This document shows, piece after piece, positions 37,306-45,855 of a stretch of 64,000 nucleotides of DNA (its first letter is position 1; each line of letters starts with the position of its first letter). The stretch lies in assembly GCF_003095655.1 (NCBI RefSeq), contig NZ_CP029151.1, positions 3,037,001 through 3,101,000 of the forward strand, written 5' to 3'. Under the pieces are notes generated by a model that was not told where the DNA came from, did no database searches, and saw only the letters and a program-made list of their open reading frames with translations. The stretch is from Dokdonia sp. Dokd-P16. GTDB lineage: Bacteria > Bacteroidota > Bacteroidia > Flavobacteriales > Flavobacteriaceae. Both the position numbers and the translations under genes were made by a program.

Positions 37306-40302
37306 ATGAAGAGTAAATTACTTTTTCTTTTACTGTTTACATTTTCAACGTATCTCACTGCGCAGGAGTTATTACCTCCTACAGAGATCACTAAGGGAAA
37401 ATTTATAGGTAAAACAGCAGCACTGAGAGATCAACCTATAATTACCTCAAATAAATCTCTAGGAGTATCAGAAATTACGATTGTCCCAAACAATTTACGA
37501 GGAAATAGAAAGGTAAATGACCAAGCTTTACCGCTAGGGGCAGACCCAATTGCCCAGTTTACTACAGGGCAATTTATGATGCTGGAAACAGAAGCAAATT
37601 TTGGAGGTGGAAACTCCTCTCAATCTAATTTTACACCACCAGATCCTTCTGGAGCGGTAGGTCCTGATCACTATGTACAAGGTGTAAATAGTGTCATTAA
37701 TATATTTGATAAGCAAGGATCGCTACTCTTAGGGCCTGTAGCATTAGGAGATTTTCTAGGAAATGGACAGAATGAAGGAGATCCTATAGTTATGTATGAC
37801 CAACTTGCAGATCGATTTTTTGTGAGTCAGTTTCAAACGTCTACCGTTGCTAGTTTAAATAATATTCTTGTTATAGGAGTGTCAGAAACTCCAGATCCTA
37901 CTGGAGCCTATTTCTTATATCAATTTCAGTTGGATGCTTTTCCAGATTATCCACACTATGCGGTATGGCCAGACGCATATTACTTAACAGCAAATAAAAA
38001 TCAAGGAAATACAACCTATGCTCTTGATAGAGCAGCGATGCTTGCAGGAGAGGATAACGTTACTTTAGTTGGTTTTAATCTTCCTGGTATTGTGCGTAAT
38101 CCGGCTACTGTTTTTAGTCCAGAACCAGCAAACCTTACAGGATTTACATTTCCTGAAGATGCACCAGGTTATATTGTTTATTTACAAGATGATGGTTGGG
38201 GTGGAGCAATTACAGAAGATCACTTAAAAGTCTGGGAACTAGATGTAGATTTTGACGAGCCTGGAAATTCAACAGTATCTATGCCATTAGAAATACCAGT
38301 TGCTCCTTTTGATTCTGTGTTTGGAGAATTTGGAGAAGGAGATCTTGCGCAGCCAGGAACGTCTAGAAAAATAGATATGATAGGAGGCGTTATTTCTTAT
38401 GCGGCAAATTATAGAAGTTTTGAAGATCATAACTCATGGCTTATCACATTTAATGTAGATGTAGACGGGAATGATAGGTCAGGAATACGATGGACAGAGT
38501 TACGTAACAGCGACACAGAACCGTGGAGTGTTTTCCAGCAAGGAACTTATGCTCCTGAGGATGGAAAAAGTCGTTTTATGGGAAGTGGAGCAATGGATGC
38601 TCAAGGTAATATAGGCCTTGCATTTAATGTAGGAAGCGCTAGTGATTTTATTGGAATCAGTTATACAGGGCGTTTTGAAGGAGATACTGCTGGTGAGATG
38701 ACACTGGGTGAAGAGATTATTGTACAAGGTTCTGGAATACAAACTTTTTCTAATCGTTTTGGAGATTACTCACATTTAACAATGGATCCAAATGACTTTT
38801 CATTCTGGCATACCGCCGAATATTTCTCGGCAACTAATTTTTGGGATACGCAGATAGCTTCTTTTAGATTATCTGATGGATTTACTAATGATGTAGGTGT
38901 AATTGCCATCGACTCTCCAGTAGATGGAATTCTCACAAGTACAGAAGCAGTTCAAGTTACAGTAAGAAACTTTGGGACAGATCCTCAAGTAGATATTCCT
39001 ATTTCATTATTAATAGATGGGGTGGTGGTAGCAAATGAGGTGATTGCTGGACCTATTGCACCTAACTCTAACAGCTCTTATGAATTTACAACCACAGCAG
39101 ATTTGTCTACACAAGGGCAATCATATTTAATAGCTGCAGAAACTAGTCTAGTTACAGATCAAGCTCCAGTAAATAATGATGCTGTAAAAACAGTAACACA
39201 TTTATTTGAAAATGATCTTGGAGTTGTGAGTATTACTTCACCAGAATCGGCTGGAGGGTTGTCACAAGAAACAGTGGTTATTCGTATTAAGAACTTTGGA
39301 GCCAATACCCAATCAGATTTTGAAGTACAATACACTATAGATGGAGGAACAGCTGTAGTAGAAACATTTACTGGCGCTATCGCTCCTGGAGCGATTGAAG
39401 ATTTCTCATTTGCAGTTCAAGCAGATATTACAGTATTTACTACCTATCAGTTAGAAGCAAAAACTAATAGCGTGGGTGATCAAGATCCTTCAAATGACGC
39501 TACAACTACAGAAGTAACTAACTCTTGTATGCCTCGTGCTACCGAACCTAATGGTGCAGGTTGTCAAGCAGACGGGATTAAGCAATTTATATTAAACACC
39601 ATCAATGTAGATGATGGTGGTGATGGATGTAATACAGAACCAACTAACGGTCCTCAAGGTTATGCAGACCGTACAGATCTAGAAACAACACTAAGTAATG
39701 TAGCTGGTCAAAATGAATACGTACTTCAAGCGCGTCATAATTATGATGCAGGAGCTGGTATCGAAGTACTCTCAGTATGGATTGATTTTAATGACAATTT
39801 TGTTTTTGAAGAGTCGGAACAATTAATTCAAGGTGTTCCTTTTCCAGGAGCAAATACCCTTGATAGTTTTGATCTGGTAATCCCATTAGATGCCCCTTTA
39901 GGAAGTCATATACTTCGAGCAAAGGCCATCGATGGAGGAGAACCGGGTGATATTAATAATCCGTGTTCAGATTTCCGTTTTGGAGAAGTGCAGGATTATA
40001 CGGTTACTATAGATGATACATTAAGCATTGATGATTTTCTAGAAGGGACTACAGATTTAGTTATCACTTCACTAGAAGACAATCAATTTGATGTGCAATT
40101 GCCAACAGATTATGATGGTCAAGTGTATGTAGGTGTTTCAAATCTCTTAGGGCAACAATTAACTTATAAAGCTATAGCTAGAGGTAATGATGGGTTTAGA
40201 GTATTATTGAATTTAGCTAATCTTTCAACTGGAGTGTACATCGTAACTGTAAATGATCAATCTGGTCGATTTACTAAAACTAAGAAAATTATAGTGCAGT
40301 AG
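37306..40302 (+). CDS. Large secreted T9SS cargo protein with CARDB and GEVED domains
   Basis: A 998-residue extracellular protein of unknown function. Signal peptide is about 1-19 (FSTYLTAQ). An N-terminal propeller-like region of about 500 residues includes DPSGAVGPDHYVQGVNS. Two CARDB-like beta domains lie near 528-625 and 634-740, starting with the parallel phrases NDVGVIAIDSP and NDLGVVSITSP. A Cys-containing linker follows and then a GEVED domain near 790-905 (VWIDFNDNFVFEESEQL). The last 75 residues are a type A sorting domain (VSNLLGQQL, LSTGVYIVTV). A role in adhesion or binding is inference only. Confidence 0.82.
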   Translation: MKSKLLFLLLFTFSTYLTAQELLPPTEITKGKFIGKTAALRDQPIITSNKSLGVSEITIVPNNLRGNRKVNDQALPLGADPIAQFTTGQFMMLETEANFGGGNSSQSNFTPPDPSGAVGPDHYVQGVNSVINIFDKQGSLLLGPVALGDFLGNGQNEGDPIVMYDQLADRFFVSQFQTSTVASLNNILVIGVSETPDPTGAYFLYQFQLDAFPDYPHYAVWPDAYYLTANKNQGNTTYALDRAAMLAGEDNVTLVGFNLPGIVRNPATVFSPEPANLTGFTFPEDAPGYIVYLQDDGWGGAITEDHLKVWELDVDFDEPGNSTVSMPLEIPVAPFDSVFGEFGEGDLAQPGTSRKIDMIGGVISYAANYRSFEDHNSWLITFNVDVDGNDRSGIRWTELRNSDTEPWSVFQQGTYAPEDGKSRFMGSGAMDAQGNIGLAFNVGSASDFIGISYTGRFEGDTAGEMTLGEEIIVQGSGIQTFSNRFGDYSHLTMDPNDFSFWHTAEYFSATNFWDTQIASFRLSDGFTNDVGVIAIDSPVDGILTSTEAVQVTVRNFGTDPQVDIPISLLIDGVVVANEVIAGPIAPNSNSSYEFTTTADLSTQGQSYLIAAETSLVTDQAPVNNDAVKTVTHLFENDLGVVSITSPESAGGLSQETVVIRIKNFGANTQSDFEVQYTIDGGTAVVETFTGAIAPGAIEDFSFAVQADITVFTTYQLEAKTNSVGDQDPSNDATTTEVTNSCMPRATEPNGAGCQADGIKQFILNTINVDDGGDGCNTEPTNGPQGYADRTDLETTLSNVAGQNEYVLQARHNYDAGAGIEVLSVWIDFNDNFVFEESEQLIQGVPFPGANTLDSFDLVIPLDAPLGSHILRAKAIDGGEPGDINNPCSDFRFGEVQDYTVTIDDTLSIDDFLEGTTDLVITSLEDNQFDVQLPTDYDGQVYVGVSNLLGQQLTYKAIARGNDGFRVLLNLANLSTGVYIVTVNDQSGRFTKTKKIIVQ

Positions 40303-40334
40303 ATTTTAAATCTTACATAAGATATATGCATATT

Positions 40335-40374
40335 GAAAAAGCCTTATTATCAATCGATAATAAGGCTTTTTTTA
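40335..40374. terminator. Bidirectional hairpin terminator
   Basis: AAAAAGCCTTATTATC pairs with GATAATAAGGCTTTTT around a 4-base loop and ends in seven T. It lies between the convergent T9SS cargo gene and rsmB-like gene and can serve both. Confidence 0.88.
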
Positions 40375-40428
40375 AGTATAATCTCAGAACTCTTCTATAA
40401 TAAATAAGAGAAGTGGTGAGGTGTTTTT

Positions 40429-41640
40429 TTATTGCTTTCGCGAAAGCAATGCCATGTAGAATCCGTCGTAACCAGTCTTTGCAGGGCTTACTGTTTCTTC
40501 TTTTTCAAGTTGAAACTTTTGACCTTGCTCTGTAGCTAAAAAAGCTTGGATTTGCTCTTGATTCTCTCTAGGTAAGATAGAACAAGTTGCATAAAGCATT
40601 TTACCGCCGTCCTTCACAATTTTACTATAGCTCTCTAACAATTCTGCTTGTCTTTGTACCACCTTATCAATAAACTCTGGCTGTAATTTCCATTTTAGAT
40701 CAGGGTTACGTTTAATAGTTCCTAGTCCAGTACATGGCGCATCGATTAATACGCGGTCTGCTGTATTGTAGAGTTTCTTAAAAATCTTTGTTGAGGTGAT
40801 TTCTCTCGTCTCAATGTTGTGAGCTCCAGCGCGCTTAGATCTTCTTTTAAGTTCCTTAAGTTTACCCTCATAGATATCCATGGCGATAATCTGCCCTTTA
40901 TTTTCCATCAAGGCTGCTAGGTGTAATGTTTTTCCTCCAGCTCCTGCACAAGTATCTACTACGCGCATTCCTGGTTGTACATCAAGCATGCGTGCCACTT
41001 TTTGAGATGAGGCGTCTTGTACTTCAAAGAAACCGTTTTTGAAAGCTTCTGTTGTAAATACATTCTTACGTTCTACAAGCTCTACAGCATCAGGATAGCC
41101 ATCTAATAATCGGGTGTCAATATCTTGATCTGCAAGCGTATTTCTTAAGTATTTTGGAGTGGTTTTTAACGTATTTGCTCTAAGTACTACTTGTGCCTGT
41201 GTATTTAAAGCAGCAAGCTCTGCGGCCCATTTTTTACCAAGAGCTTTCTCTCCCATTTCGTCCATCCAATCTGGAATAGATTCCTTGAATTTTCTAATTT
41301 TTGAAAGCTCATCAAAACGACCTTTTATTCTACGAGTAGGTATAGGTTCCATTTGTTTCCAGTCTGGAACTTCAATACCTCTTAATGTTGCCCAAACGGC
41401 AAATAACCTAAATAAATTAGGCCTGCTATATGGTGCTTTTACTTCTGCAATTTCTGAGTATAATCTTTGCCAGCGCACGATATCGTATACTGTCTCTGCA
41501 ATGAAACCGCGATCACGGGATCCCCATCTTTTGTCAAATTTGAGAACCTTTCTTAAAACCTTATCAGCTTGTTCTCCGTCATTAAATATCATCCCTAATG
41601 CATCAACTGCGGCAAAGACTAAATTTCTGTGTAATTTCAT
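40429..41640 (-). CDS. RsmB/NOP family rRNA (cytosine-C5) methyltransferase
   Basis: A 403-residue SAM-dependent methyltransferase acting on rRNA, in the cytoplasm. The SAM motif is DTCAGAGGKT at 229-238. The two catalytic cysteines are C303 in DAPCTGLG and C353 in ATCSILP. The N-terminal about 140 residues match the NusB-like RNA-binding start of RsmB proteins, although this one is shorter than E. coli RsmB. The C-terminus LLSRKQ is encoded by the palindrome and the stop codon follows it directly, so an insertion seems to have set the present end of the protein. A TACCTTTA box lies 18 bases upstream. Confidence 0.9.
   Translation of the reverse strand: MKLHRNLVFAAVDALGMIFNDGEQADKVLRKVLKFDKRWGSRDRGFIAETVYDIVRWQRLYSEIAEVKAPYSRPNLFRLFAVWATLRGIEVPDWKQMEPIPTRRIKGRFDELSKIRKFKESIPDWMDEMGEKALGKKWAAELAALNTQAQVVLRANTLKTTPKYLRNTLADQDIDTRLLDGYPDAVELVERKNVFTTEAFKNGFFEVQDASSQKVARMLDVQPGMRVVDTCAGAGGKTLHLAALMENKGQIIAMDIYEGKLKELKRRSKRAGAHNIETREITSTKIFKKLYNTADRVLIDAPCTGLGTIKRNPDLKWKLQPEFIDKVVQRQAELLESYSKIVKDGGKMLYATCSILPRENQEQIQAFLATEQGQKFQLEKEETVSPAKTGYDGFYMALLSRKQ
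40432..40449. repeat. Dispersed palindrome, copy 9, at the 3' end of the rsmB-like gene
   Basis: TTGCTTTCGCGAAAGCAA. The core is exact and the outer bases remain self-complementary but differ from ACG...CGT. It encodes LSRKQ directly before TAA. Confidence 0.95.
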
Positions 41641-41657
41641 ACTTTATTTTGAGGGTG

Positions 41658-41665
41658 TAAAGGTA
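41658..41665 (-). promoter_or_regulatory. Candidate -7 box (TACCTTTA) for the rsmB-like gene
   Basis: Minus-strand TACCTTTA is one base off TAnnTTTG and lies 18 bases before the ATG at 41640. Confidence 0.25.
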
Positions 41666-41709
41666 TTGGTTCTTTAGGTAATAGTGCTATTTTTACTAAA
41701 ATTTTGACA

Positions 41710-42822
41710 ATGCGTTTTCTATCTACTTTTTTCATTTTATTTCTTCTTATCACATCTTGTAAGGATGTAAAAACTAAAGACCAACTTCCTGCGGTTGAGG
41801 ATGCTCAAGTTTTCACGAAAGTGGATATCGAATTTTTACATCAGGATAGTACCAGCATACGTGCTCTAGAAGTAGCTCACGATGCGGTGATGTATGCTGG
41901 TAGCGACGGTCACTATGGTATTTATGAGATTAATCTTGATAAAACCAAATCTACAGATGCTGTGATGGCTTCACAGTTTAAAGAGACTAATAAAGGGAGG
42001 ATAGATTTCTTGGGTAAAAATCCAGCTTTTAGAAGTATAGCTAGTACTAGTAAGGCTTTTTATATACTCTCTATTGAAAATCCAGCATTGTTATATCGTT
42101 ATGATAGAACAAGCAAAGAGGTTTCTTTAGTCTACACAGAGCAACAAGATGGTGTTTTTTATGATGCTATGACTTTCTGGAATGAGGAAGAAGGAATCGC
42201 GATAGGGGATTCTGTAAACGGTTGTTTATCTGTAATTATCACTAGAGATGGTGGTGCTACTTGGGGAAAGCTAGATTGTGGATCATTGCCTAATCAATTA
42301 GAAAAAGAAGGAGCTTTTGCTGCTAGTAATACTAATATTAAAACCATAGGCGATGAGACATGGATAATAACTGGTGGTGGTACGTCTAGACTATACTATT
42401 CTGCAAACAAAGGGTTTTCTTGGAGTATTTATAATGTACCAGTAGCTCAAGGAAAAGATACTCAAGGTGCTTATACCATGGATTTTTATAATAATCAAAT
42501 AGGTATTATATACGGTGGTGATTATACCACACCAGAAGACAATATTGACAATATAGCAATGACAAGCGACGGTGGTAAGTCATGGGTAGTCACTGCTTCT
42601 GGTAAAAATGATGGCTATAAAAGTTGTGTACAGTATGTTCCTAACTCAAATGGAAAAGAAATCATAGCAACTGGATTTACAGGTATTTCATACTCAAGCG
42701 ACTCAGGTGCTTCATGGAAGCAATTATCTGACGCGCCTTTTTTGACGGTAAGATTTGCAAATGATTCTACGGCTTATGCCGGAGGAAAAAATGCACTAGC
42801 AAGGCTGAATTTTAAAAGATAA
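41710..42822 (+). CDS. BNR/sialidase-like repeat lipoprotein
   Basis: A 370-residue probable lipoprotein. The start is ATG 41710; a TTG two codons earlier is also open but is a worse signal peptide. Lipidation Cys is residue 17 (FILFLLITSC). The body repeats SxDxGxxW elements (TRDGGATWGKL, TSDGGKSWVVT, SSDSGASWKQL), typical of BNR/Ycf48-like beta-propellers also annotated 'oxidoreductase'. A binding or assembly role in the periplasm is possible; no enzyme active site is visible. It is divergent from the rsmB-like gene. A variant palindrome lies in frame at residues about 34-38. Confidence 0.78.
   Translation: MRFLSTFFILFLLITSCKDVKTKDQLPAVEDAQVFTKVDIEFLHQDSTSIRALEVAHDAVMYAGSDGHYGIYEINLDKTKSTDAVMASQFKETNKGRIDFLGKNPAFRSIASTSKAFYILSIENPALLYRYDRTSKEVSLVYTEQQDGVFYDAMTFWNEEEGIAIGDSVNGCLSVIITRDGGATWGKLDCGSLPNQLEKEGAFAASNTNIKTIGDETWIITGGGTSRLYYSANKGFSWSIYNVPVAQGKDTQGAYTMDFYNNQIGIIYGGDYTTPEDNIDNIAMTSDGGKSWVVTASGKNDGYKSCVQYVPNSNGKEIIATGFTGISYSSDSGASWKQLSDAPFLTVRFANDSTAYAGGKNALARLNFKR
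41810..41823. repeat. CAC-variant of the dispersed palindrome
   Basis: TTTTCACGAAAGTG, identical in 14 bases to the other CAC-variants. It is read in frame as VFTKV in the lipoprotein. Confidence 0.55.
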
Positions 42823-42832
42823 GAGCGTTTTA

Positions 42833-43300
42833 TTAAGGTTCTCTGTGATTGCGCTTTCCTTCTTTATTACCACGAAGTTTGTGTAATAAATCACGTCTAA
42901 AATCTCCTTCGGCTTTAAGAAGTACAAGTGTCTTTTTATAGGAGAGCTTGTTTTTTAAATTTACAAATAATGTTTTTCTAGCATCAAGTTTTTGTTGCTC
43001 AAAAGACTGAATGTTGTCAAGCGTGTTTTTTGCGCTGCTTTCATCCATAGTATCAAACTGATCTCTGGTTTCCTTAAGTACTCTACGTTCTCTCTTGTAA
43101 ATTTCAGACATGCGTTCGCCATAGGTATTGTAAATAGGCCAGAACACTTGCGCTTGGTCCGGAGTAAGCGATAGCTTCTCTGTTATATAAGCAACTTTAA
43201 GCGCTTGTATTCTTTCTTTTTTTGCATTTCTATCTTCTTCTTGACCTACTGCACTCGCAGTGATCATGATAGTAATTATACATGTTATAAGTAGTCTCAT
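42833..43300 (-). CDS. LTXXQ (Spy/CpxP-like) exported protein
   Basis: A 155-residue exported helical protein. Signal peptide 1-19 (IMITASAVG). The mature part is charged and helical, with the LTPDQAQVFWPIYNTY segment at about 45-60 matching the LTXXQ type of motif seen in Spy and CpxP chaperones. In Flavobacteriia such proteins sit next to ECF sigma and anti-sigma genes and may sense or buffer envelope stress; this is inference. It starts three bases after the anti-sigma-like gene and is third in the operon. Confidence 0.78.
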   Translation of the reverse strand: MRLLITCIITIMITASAVGQEEDRNAKKERIQALKVAYITEKLSLTPDQAQVFWPIYNTYGERMSEIYKRERRVLKETRDQFDTMDESSAKNTLDNIQSFEQQKLDARKTLFVNLKNKLSYKKTLVLLKAEGDFRRDLLHKLRGNKEGKRNHREP

Positions 43301-43303
43301 AAT

Positions 43304-43831
43304 TTAATCTAAGTAAAAGTGGTAGCTATCTGTGCGATCATCTAGATAGTCTATAATAGCTGATTCGTCTAAAGCAATATCGTTATGAAGCGCATCAATG
43401 TCATCATCAGATAACCAATCGGCAAATTCTATTTGTTCAAGATCACCGGCTTCTCCATCAAGATATTCTGCAATAGCAATACTCTCAATTCCTGTAGTCG
43501 TATCTAGTTGTGACCAAACAATACTAGCTAGGAGTAGGAGGGCAGCAGCAACTCCTGCAATTGAATAATAATAGCTCTTAAGAGATATTACTTTAGTAGC
43601 AGTAGTTTGAGTTGATGTATTTTCTTCTTCTAGCTTTTGCGAAAGCATAGCAAGCATTTCGTTTTTAGAGTTTTCAAAATATCCATCAGGAATATCATAG
43701 CGCTCACTATTTGAGCTAGATACTTTTGCTCTTAAGGTGATTTCATCAAGAATTACTTCTCGACTAGTGTCGAAATAATCTTGAGGAACTTTAAAACCTC
43801 TCGTTGACGGTATGTTGTTTGTTTCTTTCAC
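43304..43831 (-). CDS. Probable membrane anti-sigma factor
   Basis: A 175-residue single-pass protein. The N-terminal cytosolic part has two parallel phrases, VPQDYFDTSREVILDEI and IPDGYFENSKNEMLAML, and the membrane segment is about 88-108 (SIAGVAAALLLLASIVW). The short C-terminal part is acidic. Its place directly after an ECF sigma gene and before an LTXXQ gene indicates it inhibits that sigma. No zinc-binding HxxxCxxC motif is visible, so it is not a ZAS-type anti-sigma. A degenerate palindrome in frame encodes LSQK. Confidence 0.72.
   Translation of the reverse strand: MKETNNIPSTRGFKVPQDYFDTSREVILDEITLRAKVSSSNSERYDIPDGYFENSKNEMLAMLSQKLEEENTSTQTTATKVISLKSYYYSIAGVAAALLLLASIVWSQLDTTTGIESIAIAEYLDGEAGDLEQIEFADWLSDDDIDALHNDIALDESAIIDYLDDRTDSYHFYLD
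43633..43646. repeat. Dispersed palindrome, degenerate copy in the anti-sigma gene
   Basis: GCTTTTGCGAAAGC, one mismatch from the core; read in frame as LSQK. Confidence 0.6.
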
Positions 43832-43867
43832 GGTTCTATAAATAAGACTCTTAAAAAATCAAAAGGT

Positions 43868-44419
43868 TTAATCAGCTTGTAATATGGCGGTTACTTTTTT
43901 TGTTGCGATATGGTAAGAGCTTTTGAGAGCTCCTACAGAAGTGCCGAGTATTTCACTCATATCTTCATATTTCATATCTTGATGGTATTTCATCTGGAAG
44001 ACTAGCTGTTGTTTTTCTGGTAATTGCGCTATTGCCTTTTCTAATGCTAGTTGTATGTCGTCTCCATTAAAATAGACATCACTCTCTAGGTTCTCAACGA
44101 TGCGCGTTTGAAGCTCTTCATTTGAAATTTGTAAATGTCGAGCACGTTTCTTTAAAAACGTTAGCGATTCATTAGTAGCAATTCTGTATAACCAAGTATA
44201 GAGTTTGCTATCTTCTTTGAAGTTTTTAATACTCTTATATACTTTAATAAAGACGTTCTGCAGTACATCATCTGCATCTTCATGATTTTTTACAATGCCT
44301 CGTATATGCCAATACAGCGGCTTTTGATATTTATCAATTAATATAGCAAATGATCCATTATTGTAATCTTGCTGTAATGCGAGTATGAGGTCTTGCTCTT
44401 CTATGAGATATGTTTTTAA
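43868..44419 (-). CDS. ECF RNA polymerase sigma factor, start codon not canonical
   Basis: About 183 codons on the minus strand encode an intact ECF sigma factor. Sigma-2 is seen in DADDVLQNVFIKVYKS and WLYRIATNESLTFLKK. Sigma-4 is seen in LPEKQQLVFQMKYHQDMKYEDM and VGALKSSYHIATKK. The reading frame begins right after a stop (TAG at 44420-44422) with LKTYLIEEQDLILALQQ, and no ATG, GTG or TTG occurs before the sigma-2 domain; the only near-start codons are TTA at 44417-44419 and ATA at 44402-44404. Translation may start at one of these, or a mutation or sequencing error removed the start. First gene of the operon, 36 bases before the anti-sigma gene. Confidence 0.85.
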   Translation of the reverse strand, partial: LKTYLIEEQDLILALQQDYNNGSFAILIDKYQKPLYWHIRGIVKNHEDADDVLQNVFIKVYKSIKNFKEDSKLYTWLYRIATNESLTFLKKRARHLQISNEELQTRIVENLESDVYFNGDDIQLALEKAIAQLPEKQQLVFQMKYHQDMKYEDMSEILGTSVGALKSSYHIATKKVTAILQAD

Positions 44420-44697
44420 CTAACTATAGGACTTCTAATGTACTCAAAGGTTTAATCCAGATATCAACCTGTAGTCTGAATTGGCAGATATTAACATGTA
44501 TCTAATATTAATATCGATAAAATGCATTTAATCACGATAAAATACACAAATAGCTTGTAGGATTGAATTAAGGGTTTTATATTTGAATCATCATTAAAAG
44601 ATGGTCAATTAGAATCCCCAAATTCATAAGTTGATTTTACAATAGTTTTTAGTGTCTAGGCCCCAAAGCTAGCATTAATATCTAACCTACTTAACCT
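44420..44697. other. Intergenic region between ECF sigma gene and rpoD
   Basis: No gene was found here. AT-rich sequence, expected to hold the ECF sigma promoter on the minus strand; AACCTTTG (about 44444-44452) is a weak -7-like match. The rpoD hairpin lies at the right end. Confidence 0.5.
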
Positions 44698-44727
44698 AAA
44701 AAAGCCCGTAAAAACGGGCTTTTTTTA
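44698..44727 (-). terminator. Hairpin terminator after rpoD
   Basis: AAAAAAGCCCGT and ACGGGCTTTTTT form a 12-bp stem with a 4-base A loop. A- and T-runs flank it on both strands. It lies 22 bases after the rpoD stop. Confidence 0.85.
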
Positions 44728-44749
44728 TGTTGTATTGTAAAATTGGAGA

Positions 44750-45616
44750 TTATCCTAAATACTTCATTAAGATTTTACTTTTAGAAGTGTGACGCAATCT
44801 CTTGATAGCTTTCTCTCTAATCTGGCGTACACGCTCACGGCTTAGATCAAAAATATCTCCTATCTCTTGAAGTGTCATTGCTGGTTGATTACCAAGACCA
44901 TAGTTCAAACGTACAACCTCTGCTTCTTTCTCTGTAAGTGTATCAAGTGCTCTGTTAATCTCAATACTTAAAGACTCTTGCATAAGCTCTCTATCTGGAC
45001 GAGGTGACTCGCTAGAACTTAAAACGTCATATAAGTTGTTATCATTTTCACCTTCGGCGAAAGGAGCATCCATACTTAAACTACGACTTACGTTTTTAAG
45101 TGAGATTTTTACTTTTTCCTCAGATATGTCAAGATACTTTGCAATTTCTCCAGAGGTAGGCTTACGCTCGTGTACCTGCTGTAAGTAAACCATTGCTTTG
45201 TTAATCTTACTTATCTCACCAATTTTATTGAGAGGAAGACGTACCGTACGTGCATGCTCTGCAATAGCTTGTAAGATAGATTGTCTAATCCACCATACTG
45301 CATATGAGATAAACTTGAAACCTCTAGTTTCATCAAAACGTTTTGCTGCTTTTACAAGCCCAACGTTTCCTTCATTAATTAAATCAGAAAGGGATAAACC
45401 TTGATTTTGATATTGTTTTGCTACAGATATTACAAAACGAAGATTTGCTCTTGTAAGAGCGTCTAGTGCTCTCTCATCTCCTTTTTGAATACGTTGTGCT
45501 AACTCAACCTCTTCTTCGGCAGTAATTAAATCAATCTTGCTCACATCCTGAAGATAGTTATTCAGGGATTTCGTCTCTCTATTAGTAACCTGCTTGGTGA
45601 TTTTGAGTTGTCTCAT
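44750..45616 (-). CDS. rpoD: Primary RNA polymerase sigma factor
   Basis: The housekeeping sigma that directs RNA polymerase to TAnnTTTG promoters in this phylum. At 288 residues it lacks region 1.1, as is normal in Bacteroidota. Region 1.2/2 is seen in LNNYLQDVSKIDLITAEEEVELA and RANLRFVISVAKQYQ; region 2.4 in YAVWWIRQSILQAIAEH; region 3 near KPTSGEIAKYLDISEEKV; region 4 with helix-turn-helix in LQEIGDIFDLSRERVRQIREKAIKRLR. Stand-alone gene with a TATAAT-type promoter candidate just upstream. Confidence 0.96.
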   Translation of the reverse strand: MRQLKITKQVTNRETKSLNNYLQDVSKIDLITAEEEVELAQRIQKGDERALDALTRANLRFVISVAKQYQNQGLSLSDLINEGNVGLVKAAKRFDETRGFKFISYAVWWIRQSILQAIAEHARTVRLPLNKIGEISKINKAMVYLQQVHERKPTSGEIAKYLDISEEKVKISLKNVSRSLSMDAPFAEGENDNNLYDVLSSSESPRPDRELMQESLSIEINRALDTLTEKEAEVVRLNYGLGNQPAMTLQEIGDIFDLSRERVRQIREKAIKRLRHTSKSKILMKYLG

Positions 45617-45648
45617 GTATTGTCTATGTATTAAGTGAGTATTACCCC

Positions 45649-45677
45649 ATTATAACCTAATTGATTCATAAATGCAA
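45649..45677 (-). promoter_or_regulatory. Candidate TTGCAT-17-TATAAT promoter for rpoD
   Basis: On the minus strand TTGCAT, 17 bases, TATAAT, ending 33 bases before the rpoD ATG. This is the classical sigma-70 pattern of other phyla and unusual for Bacteroidota, so chance is possible. Confidence 0.3.
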
Positions 45678-45814
45678 GTATTTAACTAAAACTGTTAAAA
45701 AACATGCGATAAGCCCAGTAAAACTGAAATTTGCAAAAATTACGTTATGATAATTTTAAGATATGATAGCGTTATAATAATGGATATATTCTATTATTAA
45801 GTATATATAACGTA

Positions 45815-45822
45815 CAAAGGTA
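45815..45822 (-). promoter_or_regulatory. Second candidate -7 box (TACCTTTG) upstream of rpoD
   Basis: Minus-strand TACCTTTG is an exact TAnnTTTG match about 200 bases upstream of rpoD. No -33 TTG at usual distance was seen. Confidence 0.3.
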
Positions 45823-45855
45823 AGATTTGTTACATTTAACTCATAATTAAAGGAC

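Noticed and set aside
44420-44697. Small RNA between ECF sigma and rpoD on the plus strand
   Set aside because: A hairpin with T-run could end a plus transcript, but no promoter or conserved structure was seen; it is explained by rpoD termination.
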